From: an uncultured Bacteroidales bacterium
GTDB taxonomy: Bacteria; Bacteroidota; Bacteroidia; Bacteroidales; ML635J-15
Assembly: GCA_937899245.1 (NCBI GenBank)
Contig: CALDKB010000035.1
Span: forward strand, 10,390-74,389
Length of the DNA: 64,000 nucleotides
Direction: 5' to 3'
Shown here: positions 26,152 to 35,465 of the stretch, in pieces
Layout of the letters: each line of letters starts with the position of its first letter
Position numbering within the stretch: position 1 is the first letter of the stretch
The notes under the pieces: generated by a model
The model's database searches: none
Seen by the model: the letters and a program-made list of their open reading frames with translations, nothing else
What the model was told of the DNA's origin: nothing
Translations under genes and position numbers: made by a program

Positions 26152-26652
26152 AATCGTTTTTATGTTTTTGCAAGCAAAAATCAACAAAACTTTTATATTA
26201 AAGCTTTACCCATTGCTAATTATGCAATATGTATATTAAACAAGCAAAATCATACTTAAAAACAAAACGAACATTTAGCTTTTGCCTTAAAAACAAAAAA
26301 AAATCAAAATCAAGGCCTAACAAACTAACATTCAAGCACTTGAGCTATTTGTTGTTCTTCAACAAAAATTGCAAATAAAGCATCTGCAGGGCATTTTCAA
26401 GCTTCGAAGGCAAAATGAATCTGCGTTTTTTTATCTTTTTTGAAAAAAAACAGACATAAATTTATATCAAATTAGTGGAGGGGAAAAAACTATTTCATTT
26501 TATATAGCCAATACAAATGACTTATGCAAATCCTTAATTACGGCATTGACAACAGCCATACAAGGCCAATCCGCTAGATATTAACCTAAGCCATCCATAG
26601 CAAGCAACACAACTGAGCATACTATAATAATTTGTCATTTCATAAAAAATAC

Positions 26653-26660
26653 TAATTTTG
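26653..26660 (+). promoter_or_regulatory. -7 promoter box (TAATTTTG) of the YqaE gene
   Basis: TAATTTTG matches TAnnTTTG and predicts a start near 26667, giving a leader of about 78 nt. Confidence 0.5.
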
Positions 26661-26670
26661 CAACGAGATA

Positions 26671-26706
26671 TGTGGCGGTGTCCATGCGGACTTCGACACC
26701 GCCACA
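26671..26706 (+). promoter_or_regulatory. Leader hairpin upstream of the YqaE gene
   Basis: TGTGGCGGTGTC (26671-26682) pairs perfectly with GACACCGCCACA (26695-26706) around a 12-nt loop CATGCGGACTTC. An A-rich stretch follows, not a U-run, so it is not a terminator on this strand. It starts a few bases after the predicted transcript start, fitting an mRNA-stabilising or translational control element. Confidence 0.6.
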
Positions 26707-26744
26707 AGAAAAAAAGAAGTCCCTAATTAAATTTTATTACAATT

Positions 26745-27140
26745 ATGAGATTATTAAAAATTGCCCTTTTGGTTATCGTTGCGATGGCCGTTAGCTACAG
26801 TTCTTATGCTAAAAAGGGGGTTGTAAAAGGAAAAACTGCTGAAGAAGTGTGGGCAAATGTTGCAGCTTTGGAACAGTATGATGAAGAATACATCACAGCA
26901 GAAGTTAAGAGTCTTCCAACACCGGAAAGAGTAAAACTTGCAAAAATGTCGGTAAAAGACGCACGCGAAGCAGCTTTAGCTGGAGAAACCGCATCTGTTG
27001 GATATTACATTCTTGCCATCTTCATTCCACCTCTAGCTGTTGGTTTGAACAATGGTGTTGGCAAGGAATTCTGGATTGACTTGGTTTTGACCATCCTCTG
27101 CTGGCTACCTGGTATAATCTATGCATTCATAGTACTATAG
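26745..27140 (+). CDS. YqaE/Pmp3-family membrane protein with secreted N-terminal extension
   Basis: 131 residues, longer than the 50-60 of classical Pmp3/YqaE proteins. A signal-like helix (MRLLKIALLVIVAMAVSYSSYA) and a charged spacer precede the Pmp3 domain (about residues 85-131): YYILAIFIPPLAVGLNNGV, then FWIDLVLTILCWLPGIIYAF, the two-helix PF01679 signature. Small Pmp3 proteins are linked to salt and cold stress and membrane potential; the extended form is common in Bacteroidota. Its leader has a strong hairpin and a terminator follows the gene. Confidence 0.88.
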   Translation: MRLLKIALLVIVAMAVSYSSYAKKGVVKGKTAEEVWANVAALEQYDEEYITAEVKSLPTPERVKLAKMSVKDAREAALAGETASVGYYILAIFIPPLAVGLNNGVGKEFWIDLVLTILCWLPGIIYAFIVL

Positions 27141-27161
27141 TAGCACACTATAAAAAAATAG

Positions 27162-27188
27162 AAAGCGGCTCTTCGAGCCGCTTTTTTT
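27162..27188. terminator. Bidirectional intrinsic terminator
   Basis: AAAGCGGCTC-TTC-GAGCCGCTTT with T runs; it lies between the convergent YqaE gene and the decarboxylase gene. Confidence 0.85.
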
Positions 27189-27192
27189 GTGT

Positions 27193-28128
27193 CTATACGA
27201 TTCTCCTGAAATAGTCGATAACGACAGGCAATCCCTCTGCCAGCGACACTTTAGGATACCACCCGTCAAGCTGCTTAGTTGCCATTGTAATATCAGGTTT
27301 ACGACGTACGGGATCATCTTCTGGCTGCCCGTGAAATTCTATTCGGCTGCCCGAACCAGTCAACTCAATAATCGTTCTTGCCAAGTCGAGAATTGTAAAC
27401 TCCTGTGGGCTGCCTATATTTATCGGTCCGGTGACATCGTCTGGTGTGTTCATCATTCGAAGCATCGCCTCAATCAAATCGTCTACATACTGGAAACTGC
27501 GAGTCTGCCTGCCGTCGCCGTAAATTGTTATAGGCCTCCCCTGCAATGCCTGAACTATGAAATTCGAGACAACACGACCATCATCTGGCAGCATATTGGG
27601 ACCATAGGTATTGAATATTCGTATTATCTTTACACAGATATCCTTATGTTTGTGGTAATTAATAAAAAGCGACTCTGCACAACGTTTCCCCTCATCGTAG
27701 CACGAACGCATCCCTATAGGATTGACATTACCCCAATACGATTCTGGAATTGGAAAAACCTCGGGATCTCCATACACTTCGCTTGTGGATGCCTGCAATA
27801 TTTTTGCATGTGTCACATTTGCAAGGTTGAGCATATTTATCGCACCCATCACAGAGGTATTTATAGTCTTTATTGGGTTTTGCTGATATTGTACGGGCGA
27901 TGCTGGACATGCCAAGTTATAGATTTCATCAACCTCAACAAAATATGGAACCGTCACATCGTGACATACCAGCTCGAATCTTGGGTTTGGAAGAAGATTT
28001 TCAATATTGCGTTTAGAACCAGTACAGAAATTGTCGAGACAAACGACTTTATTTCCCTCTCCAAGCAGTCTCGCACACAAATGAGAACCTATGAATCCAG
28101 CGCCACCTGTTACAAGTATTTTCTTCAA
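27193..28128 (-). CDS. UDP-glucuronate decarboxylase (UDP-xylose synthase)
   Basis: 311 residues, a short-chain dehydrogenase of the extended type. TGGAGFIGSHLCARL (residues 7-21) binds NAD; ACPASPVQYQQNPIKT (about 73-88) is typical of UDP-xylose synthases; TSEVYGDP (about 114-121) and the catalytic YDEGKR (about 144-149, YxxxK) follow, then RIFNTYGPNM and DGRQTRSFQYVDDL. It would convert UDP-glucuronate to UDP-xylose for cell-envelope or polysaccharide use. UDP-xylose is unusual in gut Bacteroidales, but the gene is widespread in the phylum. Monocistronic. Confidence 0.9.
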   Translation of the reverse strand: MKKILVTGGAGFIGSHLCARLLGEGNKVVCLDNFCTGSKRNIENLLPNPRFELVCHDVTVPYFVEVDEIYNLACPASPVQYQQNPIKTINTSVMGAINMLNLANVTHAKILQASTSEVYGDPEVFPIPESYWGNVNPIGMRSCYDEGKRCAESLFINYHKHKDICVKIIRIFNTYGPNMLPDDGRVVSNFIVQALQGRPITIYGDGRQTRSFQYVDDLIEAMLRMMNTPDDVTGPINIGSPQEFTILDLARTIIELTGSGSRIEFHGQPEDDPVRRKPDITMATKQLDGWYPKVSLAEGLPVVIDYFRRIV

Positions 28129-28260
28129 GCCTATATTTTTTTACAAATATAAAAAATATTACCGACAATGGATAAAAGCTTAGCTTTTCAAAAAACGTAA
28201 TGATAATTTTTAGGCAAGAGATAGTTTTACCAATATATATATTAATAGGTATAGTACAAA

Positions 28261-28292
28261 AAAAGTCTGTCGCTTTTTTGCGACAGACTTTT
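28261..28292 (-). terminator. Intrinsic terminator after the OmpA/PD40 gene
   Basis: AAAAGTCTGTCGC and GCGACAGACTTTT form a perfect 13-bp stem around six T, with A and T runs on both sides. Confidence 0.85.
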
Positions 28293-28318
28293 ATATCTAC
28301 ACACTAAAATTGTGTTTC

Positions 28319-30925
28319 CTAGCGAGACTTAAGGATAATTGCAGACGGGAATGCACCCTTTATAGCAGCCTGAGCTTTTTCAGCTTCAGCATAAGTTGAG
28401 AATGTTCCCAAATAATATATATAGAAATTTCCCTGTTCCTTAACCTTTAAGTTTTCAATTCCGAAATCAGAAGGATCCCTATGGTTCTTAAGCGCTGCAA
28501 TTTGAACCCTGTAAACAATAGAACCATCTTCGGAGAATCTTGCTGCAGAAGCCTGAGAAGTGCCATTGCCTGAATTAGGCAACATTGACGGATCAATATG
28601 TTCGTCAACAACCTTCAAATAGATTTCTGGGCCCTGAACAAGAACCTTGAATTCGACACGACGATTGTATCTTCTGGATGCACTTGTGTTGTTGCTAGCA
28701 ATTGGCTGCGATTCGCCGAACTTAGTTGTAACGATCTTATCCTGCTTAACACCCTTGCCAACCAAATAGTCCTTGACTGACTTAGCACGACGAGCCGACA
28801 GGAGCATGTTGTATTCGTCGGTACCAACATAGTCGGTATGTCCACCAACCTCAATCTGTACACCAGGATATGTCTTCATGTATTCGGCGAGTTCGTCAAG
28901 ATTCTGTCTGAATTCATGCTTGATATCCGACTTGTCGAAATCGAAATATACATTTCTGATTTCCAAAGTATCAGTCAAAACAGGTTCTGTGTCGCTTCCT
29001 ATAATAGGATTGTCAGCAATAGCCTGGTTGAAGTTAACCTTTACGTTGCAAACGTTCTTGTCGGTGTGAGTCTGGTTCTGTGTAATGCTATTGGTGTTGA
29101 TTCCATTCTTTGCAAGATAATCGACAACTGCCTGAAGCTGCGGAGAATCCGGAGTCAACTTGTTGGTGTCGTAGTTAAGGTTTACAACAACGTCGCGGGA
29201 TTCATCATTCAACTTCTTAGCATCATTGATAACATCGTCGAGAAGAGCAATTGTTTCTGGAGTCAAGACTGCATCGTCATATACGGAGATTTCTGCTTCC
29301 CTGTTGTAGAGCGGCAATATGACATCTTCGAGTTTTATCGGCTTTTCGGCACTAGCATAATCGTCTGCCTCATCATCTGTAGACTTCTTTGTAACTTTCT
29401 TCAAAGTTACACCGTCCTTTGAATATGTAAGGTCGTATTCGCCATCAACCTTCAGGTAGCAATCGTAAGTTCCGGTTGCATCCTCAACATTGTACGAACC
29501 GAGATCCTCGCCTGTATTTCTGTCCTTTACCCAAACTACAACGCCTTTCGGATAAGCACCGTCGGCATAGTAAACTTTTCCTTCGTAAGCAATCATATCC
29601 TTGACATTGGACTTCTCGATAACTTCGTAAAGGTCATATTCACCATGAGTATCTTCACGGATACCGGTAATATAAGCGGTCTTGCCGTCGCAGCTGAGCG
29701 AATAGCAGATATCGTTATCCGGAGTGTTAAGTGGAGTACACATGCTCTCGGCCTGCGAATATGTTCCGTCGCCATTGATGTGCGAGAAGAAAACATCATA
29801 ACCGCCTAAAGACTCATGTCCCTTAGAACAGAAATATAGTACCGATCCGTTTGGATGAACGAATGGATATTCGTCGTCCTTAGGCGAGTTAACTTCTTCT
29901 GGAAGAAGAACTGGTTCACCCCACTGTCCGTCCGGCTGCTTCTGGATAGTGTAAATGTCAAGGCCACCGTAACCACCAGGACGGTCGCTTGTGAAATAGA
30001 AGCTATTTCCATCAGGAGCCATGGTAATATGAGTTTCTCTGTATTTACTGTTAATAATTTCTGCCATTGGCTGCGGCTTGCCCCATTCTCCTTTATCATC
30101 CATTTCGGTTACATAAAGGTTGCCCTGCAAACCAGAACCAGAACGGAAGAAATACAGCATCTTGCCATCGGACGAAAGTGCGACAACAGACTCGTTCTTT
30201 GCCTTTGTATTAATTGACGAAGGAAGCAATTCCGGCGTTGACCACTCTCCGTTGGAATTCTTTTCTGTCACATAAATCTTTTCATAGTCATTATCGTTTA
30301 TGCTATTCGGACGCTTAGAAGTAAAATACAACTTATTGCCATCACAAGTGATGATTGGCGAATGGTCTGAATAAATTGAATTTACAACGTCGCCCAAATT
30401 ATTGACAATAACCTTGTTGCATGATTTCTGGCGTGAAACAATCTTTGCATTGTTTGAAGTTACTAGTTCTTCCTTTGCTGATACCAACATAGCAGAATCG
30501 TTGTTTTCCGTAGCGACTTCCAATGCAGTATTCAGCATATCGATACTTTCGTCATACTTTCCGACAAGGCGCAAAGCAATACCAAGCTTGCAGTAGCAGT
30601 CGATTGGAGCACGACGCTCGGTATGGTCATCTGCCACATATTCAACACTTACATGCTCAAGTGCCTTAGTCAAGTAATCAACAGCTTTTGTTCTGTCCTT
30701 CGAAGTACTCATATAACAAACACCAATATTGTACCACACATTCGGATTGTTGTTATCCTTTCCTTCTGCATTTTTCCACAATTCAAGAGCGACTTCATAG
30801 TTATCCTCGTACATATACGACAAGGCATCGTAGAAATTACTCATGAAAGTCGGACTTGACGTCTTCTGAGAATATAGGAGCGTACACATTAAAACTCCTA
30901 CCCCGAATAAAAAAACTTTCTTCAT
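28319..30925 (-). CDS. TPR/PD40/CRD/OmpA/SPOR envelope protein (PorE-like layout)
   Basis: 868 residues. Signal peptide (MKKVFLFGVGVLMCTLLYSQ), TPR units (about 30-145), a PD40 beta-propeller (about 180-430, repeated IYFxS(K/D)R-type strands such as LYFTSKRPNS and FYFTSDRPGG), a carboxypeptidase-regulatory-like domain (about 445-510, YEGKVYYADGAYPKGV), an OmpA peptidoglycan-binding domain (about 665-770, VYFDFDKSDIKHEF...GHTDYVGTDEYNMLLSARRAKSV), and a SPOR-like end (YRVQIAALKNH to FPSAIILKSR). TPR-propeller-CRD-OmpA is the layout of the T9SS component PorE; the C-terminal SPOR-like part is extra. It starts 9 bp after dxs. Confidence 0.85.
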   Translation of the reverse strand: MKKVFLFGVGVLMCTLLYSQKTSSPTFMSNFYDALSYMYEDNYEVALELWKNAEGKDNNNPNVWYNIGVCYMSTSKDRTKAVDYLTKALEHVSVEYVADDHTERRAPIDCYCKLGIALRLVGKYDESIDMLNTALEVATENNDSAMLVSAKEELVTSNNAKIVSRQKSCNKVIVNNLGDVVNSIYSDHSPIITCDGNKLYFTSKRPNSINDNDYEKIYVTEKNSNGEWSTPELLPSSINTKAKNESVVALSSDGKMLYFFRSGSGLQGNLYVTEMDDKGEWGKPQPMAEIINSKYRETHITMAPDGNSFYFTSDRPGGYGGLDIYTIQKQPDGQWGEPVLLPEEVNSPKDDEYPFVHPNGSVLYFCSKGHESLGGYDVFFSHINGDGTYSQAESMCTPLNTPDNDICYSLSCDGKTAYITGIREDTHGEYDLYEVIEKSNVKDMIAYEGKVYYADGAYPKGVVVWVKDRNTGEDLGSYNVEDATGTYDCYLKVDGEYDLTYSKDGVTLKKVTKKSTDDEADDYASAEKPIKLEDVILPLYNREAEISVYDDAVLTPETIALLDDVINDAKKLNDESRDVVVNLNYDTNKLTPDSPQLQAVVDYLAKNGINTNSITQNQTHTDKNVCNVKVNFNQAIADNPIIGSDTEPVLTDTLEIRNVYFDFDKSDIKHEFRQNLDELAEYMKTYPGVQIEVGGHTDYVGTDEYNMLLSARRAKSVKDYLVGKGVKQDKIVTTKFGESQPIASNNTSASRRYNRRVEFKVLVQGPEIYLKVVDEHIDPSMLPNSGNGTSQASAARFSEDGSIVYRVQIAALKNHRDPSDFGIENLKVKEQGNFYIYYLGTFSTYAEAEKAQAAIKGAFPSAIILKSR

Positions 30926-30934
30926 CTTTAAACC

Positions 30935-32842
30935 TTAACTATTTATATAACAATTTTTTAATATCCAATTATATATCGAATCGGCATCGTATCCGCATTC
31001 GCTGATAAGTTCTTCCTGTGTTCCGTGCATTACAAAATAGTCGGGAATTCCAAAACGCTTAACCTTCACATTGCAGTTCCTGTCGGAAACAAACTCAAGC
31101 ACTTCGCTACCGAAGCCGCCAGCAATGGCATTATCCTCGACAGTAACAATGTATTTGTGAGTTTTGCAGGCATCATCAAGCAAATCGGTGTCGATAGGCT
31201 TTGCAAATATCATGTCGTAAACCGAAACATTGACGCCATTATCGGCTGCCAGCCTGTCGGCAACCTTCTCGGCTGTTTGACCTGCTGTGCCAATTGACAC
31301 CAAAGCAACATCGGCGCCCTTGCGCAGGCATCTGCCCCTTCCTATTTCCATTTCATGGAACTCGATCTCCGACTTCGGATGGAACGACTTGCCACGCGGA
31401 TAACGGATGACAAACGGGAAGTTATTCTTCTCCAGCTGGGCAGTGTATAGCAAATCGCGCAGTTCATACTCGTCACGCGGTGCTGAGATAACGAGATTTG
31501 GAATGCACCTGAGGAACGAAATATCAAACGAACCATGGTGGGTTGCGCCATCCTTACCAACAAGTCCAGCCCTGTCGAGGCAAACAACAACATGCAGGTT
31601 CTGCAACGCAACATCATGGACAATCTGGTCGAAAGCCCGCTGAGCGAAAGTGCTATATATGCAACAATATGGAACCATGCCACGCTTTGCAAGTCCTGCC
31701 GCAAATGTCACGGCATGCTGTTCGGAAATACCTACATCGAAACTTCTCTCGGGGAAAACGTCGAACATCTTAGTCAACGAACTTCCCGACACCATTGCCG
31801 GAGATATTGCTATAATCTTATCGTTTTTCTTTGCAAGTTCTACAATTGCATCGCCAAAAACATCCTGGAACTTCTGCGGAGCATCTGGGTCTGTTTTTTC
31901 GGCATAGACCTTACCTGTTGCCACGTCAAACTTTCCTGGGGCGGCATGCCACTGCTGAGGATTGTCCTCTGCCGGCTTAAAGCCCTTGCCCTTTTGTGTA
32001 ATCAGGTGAAGGATTCGTGGTCCGCTGATATTCTTCAGGTCTTCAAACAACTTGACAAGCGATATCACATCATGACCATCAACCGGGCCGAAATATCTGA
32101 TGTTCATCGACTCGAACATATTGCTCTGTCGCATGACAATTGATTTCACGGCATTGTCTATACGCTGCGTAAAGCATCGCACATCCGGACCCAGCTTATT
32201 GACTTTCCCCAAGAAATGCCATACATCATCCTTAACTTTGTTGTAGGTTCTGGAAGTAGATATGTCGGTGAGGTATTCGCGCAATGCGCCAGGAGTTTCA
32301 TCTATGGCTATTTTGTTATCGTTGAGCACAATAAGCAAATTAGGATTATAGAATGCCGCATTATTAAGTGCCTCGAAGGCCTCGCCTCCCGACAACGCAC
32401 CGTCGCCGATTACGGCAACTGTATGCTCGTTGCTTCCTTGCATCTTTGCAGCCACCGCCATTCCAATAGCGGCAGAAATGCTTGTCGATGAATGACCAAC
32501 ACCGAAACTGTCGTATTTGCTTTCGGCTGGCGATGGAAATCCGCTTATACCCTTATATGTTCTGTTGGTCTTAAACGCCTCGCGACGTCCGGTAAGAATC
32601 TTGTGTCCATAAGCCTGATGTCCGACATCCCATATCAAGTTGTCGTTTGGCACATCGAAAACATAATGGATAGCGACAGTAAGTTCAATAACACCAAGAT
32701 TAGCACCAAAATGAGCAGGATTAACAGCGGCGGATTCTATAATGAAACGCCTTAATTCATCGCATACTTCTGGCAAGTCGACGAGGTCGACCCTCTTCAA
32801 ATCGTCCGGAACATTTATACTATCCAAAAATTTATACGACAT
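30935..32842 (-). CDS. dxs: 1-deoxy-D-xylulose-5-phosphate synthase
   Basis: 635 residues, full length. This thiamine-diphosphate enzyme makes DXP from pyruvate and glyceraldehyde 3-phosphate for MEP-pathway isoprenoids. Visible: the transketolase-type start with HFGANLGVIELTVAIH (about 43-58), WDVGHQAYGHKILTGR (about 71-86), the ThDP motif VIGDGALSGGEAFEALNNA (about 145-163), EQHAVTFAAGLA (about 373-384) and YSTFAQRAFDQIVHDVA. Upstream member of a two-gene unit with the OmpA/PD40 protein, which is an odd pairing of metabolism and envelope. Confidence 0.97.
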   Translation of the reverse strand: MSYKFLDSINVPDDLKRVDLVDLPEVCDELRRFIIESAAVNPAHFGANLGVIELTVAIHYVFDVPNDNLIWDVGHQAYGHKILTGRREAFKTNRTYKGISGFPSPAESKYDSFGVGHSSTSISAAIGMAVAAKMQGSNEHTVAVIGDGALSGGEAFEALNNAAFYNPNLLIVLNDNKIAIDETPGALREYLTDISTSRTYNKVKDDVWHFLGKVNKLGPDVRCFTQRIDNAVKSIVMRQSNMFESMNIRYFGPVDGHDVISLVKLFEDLKNISGPRILHLITQKGKGFKPAEDNPQQWHAAPGKFDVATGKVYAEKTDPDAPQKFQDVFGDAIVELAKKNDKIIAISPAMVSGSSLTKMFDVFPERSFDVGISEQHAVTFAAGLAKRGMVPYCCIYSTFAQRAFDQIVHDVALQNLHVVVCLDRAGLVGKDGATHHGSFDISFLRCIPNLVISAPRDEYELRDLLYTAQLEKNNFPFVIRYPRGKSFHPKSEIEFHEMEIGRGRCLRKGADVALVSIGTAGQTAEKVADRLAADNGVNVSVYDMIFAKPIDTDLLDDACKTHKYIVTVEDNAIAGGFGSEVLEFVSDRNCNVKVKRFGIPDYFVMHGTQEELISECGYDADSIYNWILKNCYINS

Positions 32843-32972
32843 GCCAAAAATTATAGTACTTATATAAAAGTCGCAAAATTATAAAAAATAATTTTACACT
32901 TACAATTAAATATTAACATTTTAGTGTAAATAAAATAACCTCAATCGTATAATTGTCCAAAACAAAGAAAGG

Positions 32973-32980
32973 TATTTTTG
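32973..32980 (+). promoter_or_regulatory. -7 promoter box (TATTTTTG) of the OmpA lipoprotein gene
   Basis: TATTTTTG, 28 bp ahead of the ATG at 33009. Confidence 0.5.
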
Positions 32981-33008
32981 TGTTTCGTATATTAGAAATA
33001 TTGTAGCT

Positions 33009-34124
33009 ATGAAAACGAAATTGTTACTAAAGACTATAGTACTTGCTGTTGCGACCTCAGCGACCGTTATCTCATGCGTGCCATCGCGCAAGTTCGAAGA
33101 CGTGAAAGCAGCCGGAGAAGCCTGCGAAAGAGAACGTTCGGAACTGAAGAAGCAAAACGAAACGCTCGCAACTGCCAACAACGAGCTAAGGGCAGCCATC
33201 AACAAGCTGGAACGCGACATGGCCTCGCTTGAAGCCGACACTGCAATAAAAGCTAATTCGTACCGAGTGCTTACTATGCAGTACGACAAAATAAACGACC
33301 TATACAAGCAGCTTCTCGAAAATCAGGAGAAACTCCGCGCCGGTGCCGACGCAGAACAGCAGAAAGCCATGTCGATACTACAGAAGACCAAGGACGAACT
33401 GCAGATAAGAGAAGACGAGCTCCGCAATCTCGAAGCACGATTAAATCAGGAGAGAGCCAGTCTAGAGGCCCTAAGAGCTCAAAACGAGCAGAAAGAAAAC
33501 GAACTTAACGAAAAGAACGCTCTTCTTGAATCGCAACGCAATGAACTAGCATCGAAAAACAGCGAACTCGACAGCAAAAACAGCGAACTTAATGCGCAAA
33601 ACGCCAAAGTTGCTGAACTACAAGCAATTCTAAATGCCAAGGACTCTGCCATGAACGCATTAAGGCAGAAAGTATCCGACGCACTGTCGGGCTTTGAAGG
33701 CAACGGTCTGACAATCGCGCAGAGAGAAGGAAAAGTTTATGTGTCGCTTGACGAAAAACTGTTATTCAAGTCGGGAAAGTGGGATGTTGACCCGAAAGGC
33801 CAGGATGCGCTTAAGAAACTTGCAGGCGTACTCGAAAGCAACCCGGACATCAACATTACTATTGAAGGACACACCGACGACCTTGCATACAGTGGCAACG
33901 GCAACATTCAGGACAACTGGGACTTGAGTGCTAAACGAGCAACTTCAATTGTCAAGCTTATCCTTGCCAACTCGAAGATAGACCCTGTTCGCCTCATTGC
34001 TTCGGGACGCAGCTGCTACCTGCCGGTAGACGAGGCAAAAACGTCTGAAGCTCGTGCCAAGAACAGAAGAACTGAAATCATCCTTACTCCAAAGCTTGAT
34101 ATGCTTTACGAACTGACAAGATAA
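33009..34124 (+). CDS. OmpA-family lipoprotein with coiled coil
   Basis: 371 residues. The signal peptide ends TVISC at about 23, a likely lipid-attachment Cys. A long Glu/Lys/Ala/Gln-rich coiled coil follows (about 35-215), including near-repeats such as NSELDSKNSELNAQNAK. Then comes an OmpA-type domain (about 240-360): VSLDEKLLFKSGKWDVDPKG, ITIEGHTDDLAYSG, LSAKRATSIVKLIL and a final KNRRTEIILTP. This predicts an outer-membrane anchor, a periplasm-spanning rod and peptidoglycan binding. Monocistronic, with a terminator. Confidence 0.9.
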   Translation: MKTKLLLKTIVLAVATSATVISCVPSRKFEDVKAAGEACERERSELKKQNETLATANNELRAAINKLERDMASLEADTAIKANSYRVLTMQYDKINDLYKQLLENQEKLRAGADAEQQKAMSILQKTKDELQIREDELRNLEARLNQERASLEALRAQNEQKENELNEKNALLESQRNELASKNSELDSKNSELNAQNAKVAELQAILNAKDSAMNALRQKVSDALSGFEGNGLTIAQREGKVYVSLDEKLLFKSGKWDVDPKGQDALKKLAGVLESNPDINITIEGHTDDLAYSGNGNIQDNWDLSAKRATSIVKLILANSKIDPVRLIASGRSCYLPVDEAKTSEARAKNRRTEIILTPKLDMLYELTR

Positions 34125-34148
34125 GAATAGCCACGACAAACAAAAAAA

Positions 34149-34181
34149 AGAAAGCCCGACCTTTACGCCGGGCTTCTTTTT
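34149..34181 (+). terminator. Intrinsic terminator of the OmpA lipoprotein gene
   Basis: AAGCCCG pairs with CGGGCTT around ACCTTTACGC, then CTTTTTC; with A-rich sequence upstream it may work both ways between convergent genes. Confidence 0.8.
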
Positions 34182-34196
34182 CTAATTAACAATTTT

Positions 34197-34664
34197 CTAC
34201 TTGTACATTATCCCATTGTACTCAAGATAATCACTAACAACAATCAAGCTTGTTGCTTCCAACGACTCGGGCTGCTCATCGGTAGGACTTCCCATTGTTG
34301 CATAGAAAACCCACTGCTTCTTGCCGCAATCTTTTATCTCGCTAGAACTTTCAGACGTCTGCACGAGAACTTTTTCCGAATCCTTGGTGATTAAGACTGC
34401 TCCCTTCTGGATTATATTTTCATCAACATCATCGTTACATTCGGTCATATTAACAACAACTAATGTGTCGTTAACAATAGCACTTTCCATCTTTAGCACC
34501 TTGCCGTCGATAGACATCACATACAAAGGGCTGCTCTTTTCCGCTTCTGGATAAGCTTCCTCAATAACGTCAGTTTTCACTTCTTCCTTTGCCTTGTTGC
34601 ACGAAGCAAACATCAGCATTCCAAAGATTGACATTGCAATCATAATCAAATATAATTTTCTCAT
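34197..34664 (-). CDS. Small lipoprotein of unknown function, paralogue A
   Basis: 155 residues with a lipoprotein signal (MRKLYLIMIAMSIFGMLMFASC, Cys near 22). The mature part carries SMYVMSIDGKVLKME-type strands, the segment KKQWVFYATMGSPTD (about 120) and ends SDYLEYNGIMYK. The downstream-facing neighbour at 34690 shares the W-F-(N/Y)-AT-(L/M)-G core and the (Y/F)YNGIMY(K/E) end, so the two are diverged paralogues. No family is recognised. Confidence 0.6.
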   Translation of the reverse strand: MRKLYLIMIAMSIFGMLMFASCNKAKEEVKTDVIEEAYPEAEKSSPLYVMSIDGKVLKMESAIVNDTLVVVNMTECNDDVDENIIQKGAVLITKDSEKVLVQTSESSSEIKDCGKKQWVFYATMGSPTDEQPESLEATSLIVVSDYLEYNGIMYK

Positions 34665-34689
34665 AATAAATAAAATTTAAACAATAATA

Positions 34690-35334
34690 CTATTCATACA
34701 TTATACCATTATAAAAAAACTTGTCGCTATCAATAATTATTCTTGTAGCCACAGTTCCGTTGCTTTCATAGTTTTTTGTAGGGTGAACAACTTTTTCAAC
34801 ACATTGGTTTAAAGTATAATCACTTCTACATGGTTTTTCAATAGAAGAAGAACATGTTACCGAAGTTACTCCATTAGACACTGTTGTTACTTGAACACAT
34901 GCTCCTTTTGGCGCTTGACATTCACACAATATAAATATATTACCGCCAGGAACATCTCTATTTTGGCATATATCACCTAACGTTGCATTAAAATCCCAAC
35001 GTTTTCGATCTGTTTTCATAAGACAAACACCTTCATCTAATTTTTCAACTTTATCAGAAATAATTAGCACATCTGGAATTTCTGATTCCGAAACACATTC
35101 ATAAGAAGGTTCAATATCTATTTTTAGAGCATCTTCTTCTCTGCACAAATGCATAAGCATAAGCTTTCCATCTTCACCATACACATAATAACAATCTTCA
35201 TATATAGACTGAATTTCATCGTTATTTTGTTTATTACTAACCACTGATTCTATATTAACAGCATCCTTTGTACATAAAGAAAACACCAACACGAAACCCA
35301 AAATAAACACCAGTAACACTAAATATCTTTTCAT
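34690..35334 (-). CDS. Small lipoprotein of unknown function, paralogue B
   Basis: 214 residues with a hydrophobic signal (MKRYLVLLVFILGFVLVFSLC), the Cys near 21 being a likely lipidation site. It shares DGKLMLMHL, LMKTDRKRWDFNATLGDI and the C-terminal FFYNGIMYE with paralogue A, but has a Cys-rich insertion (about 130-175, with CECQAPKGACVQ and EKPCRSDY). Five or more Cys suggest disulphides outside the cytoplasm. It lies 25 bp upstream of paralogue A on the same strand. Confidence 0.6.
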   Translation of the reverse strand: MKRYLVLLVFILGFVLVFSLCTKDAVNIESVVSNKQNNDEIQSIYEDCYYVYGEDGKLMLMHLCREEDALKIDIEPSYECVSESEIPDVLIISDKVEKLDEGVCLMKTDRKRWDFNATLGDICQNRDVPGGNIFILCECQAPKGACVQVTTVSNGVTSVTCSSSIEKPCRSDYTLNQCVEKVVHPTKNYESNGTVATRIIIDSDKFFYNGIMYE

Positions 35335-35465
35335 AATTTTATATTATCGAAAAACAATGCAAATATATAATAAAAATCAAAAAAAAAAAACATTTTAACA
35401 AACCTTTAACTTTTAGTGATGTAAAAAATTGCGGTTGGCACTTCTTTCAGCAACCATACCAAACA

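Noticed and set aside
26020..26259. 79-codon open frame
   Set aside because: It runs across the terminator hairpin and promoter of the candidate small RNA, is Lys/Asn-rich from AT-rich DNA and has no motif.
27187..28152. 321-codon open frame on the plus strand
   Set aside because: It lies opposite the clear UDP-glucuronate decarboxylase gene, and its translation is Cys/His/Tyr-rich without motifs or a start signal; a shadow of the real gene.
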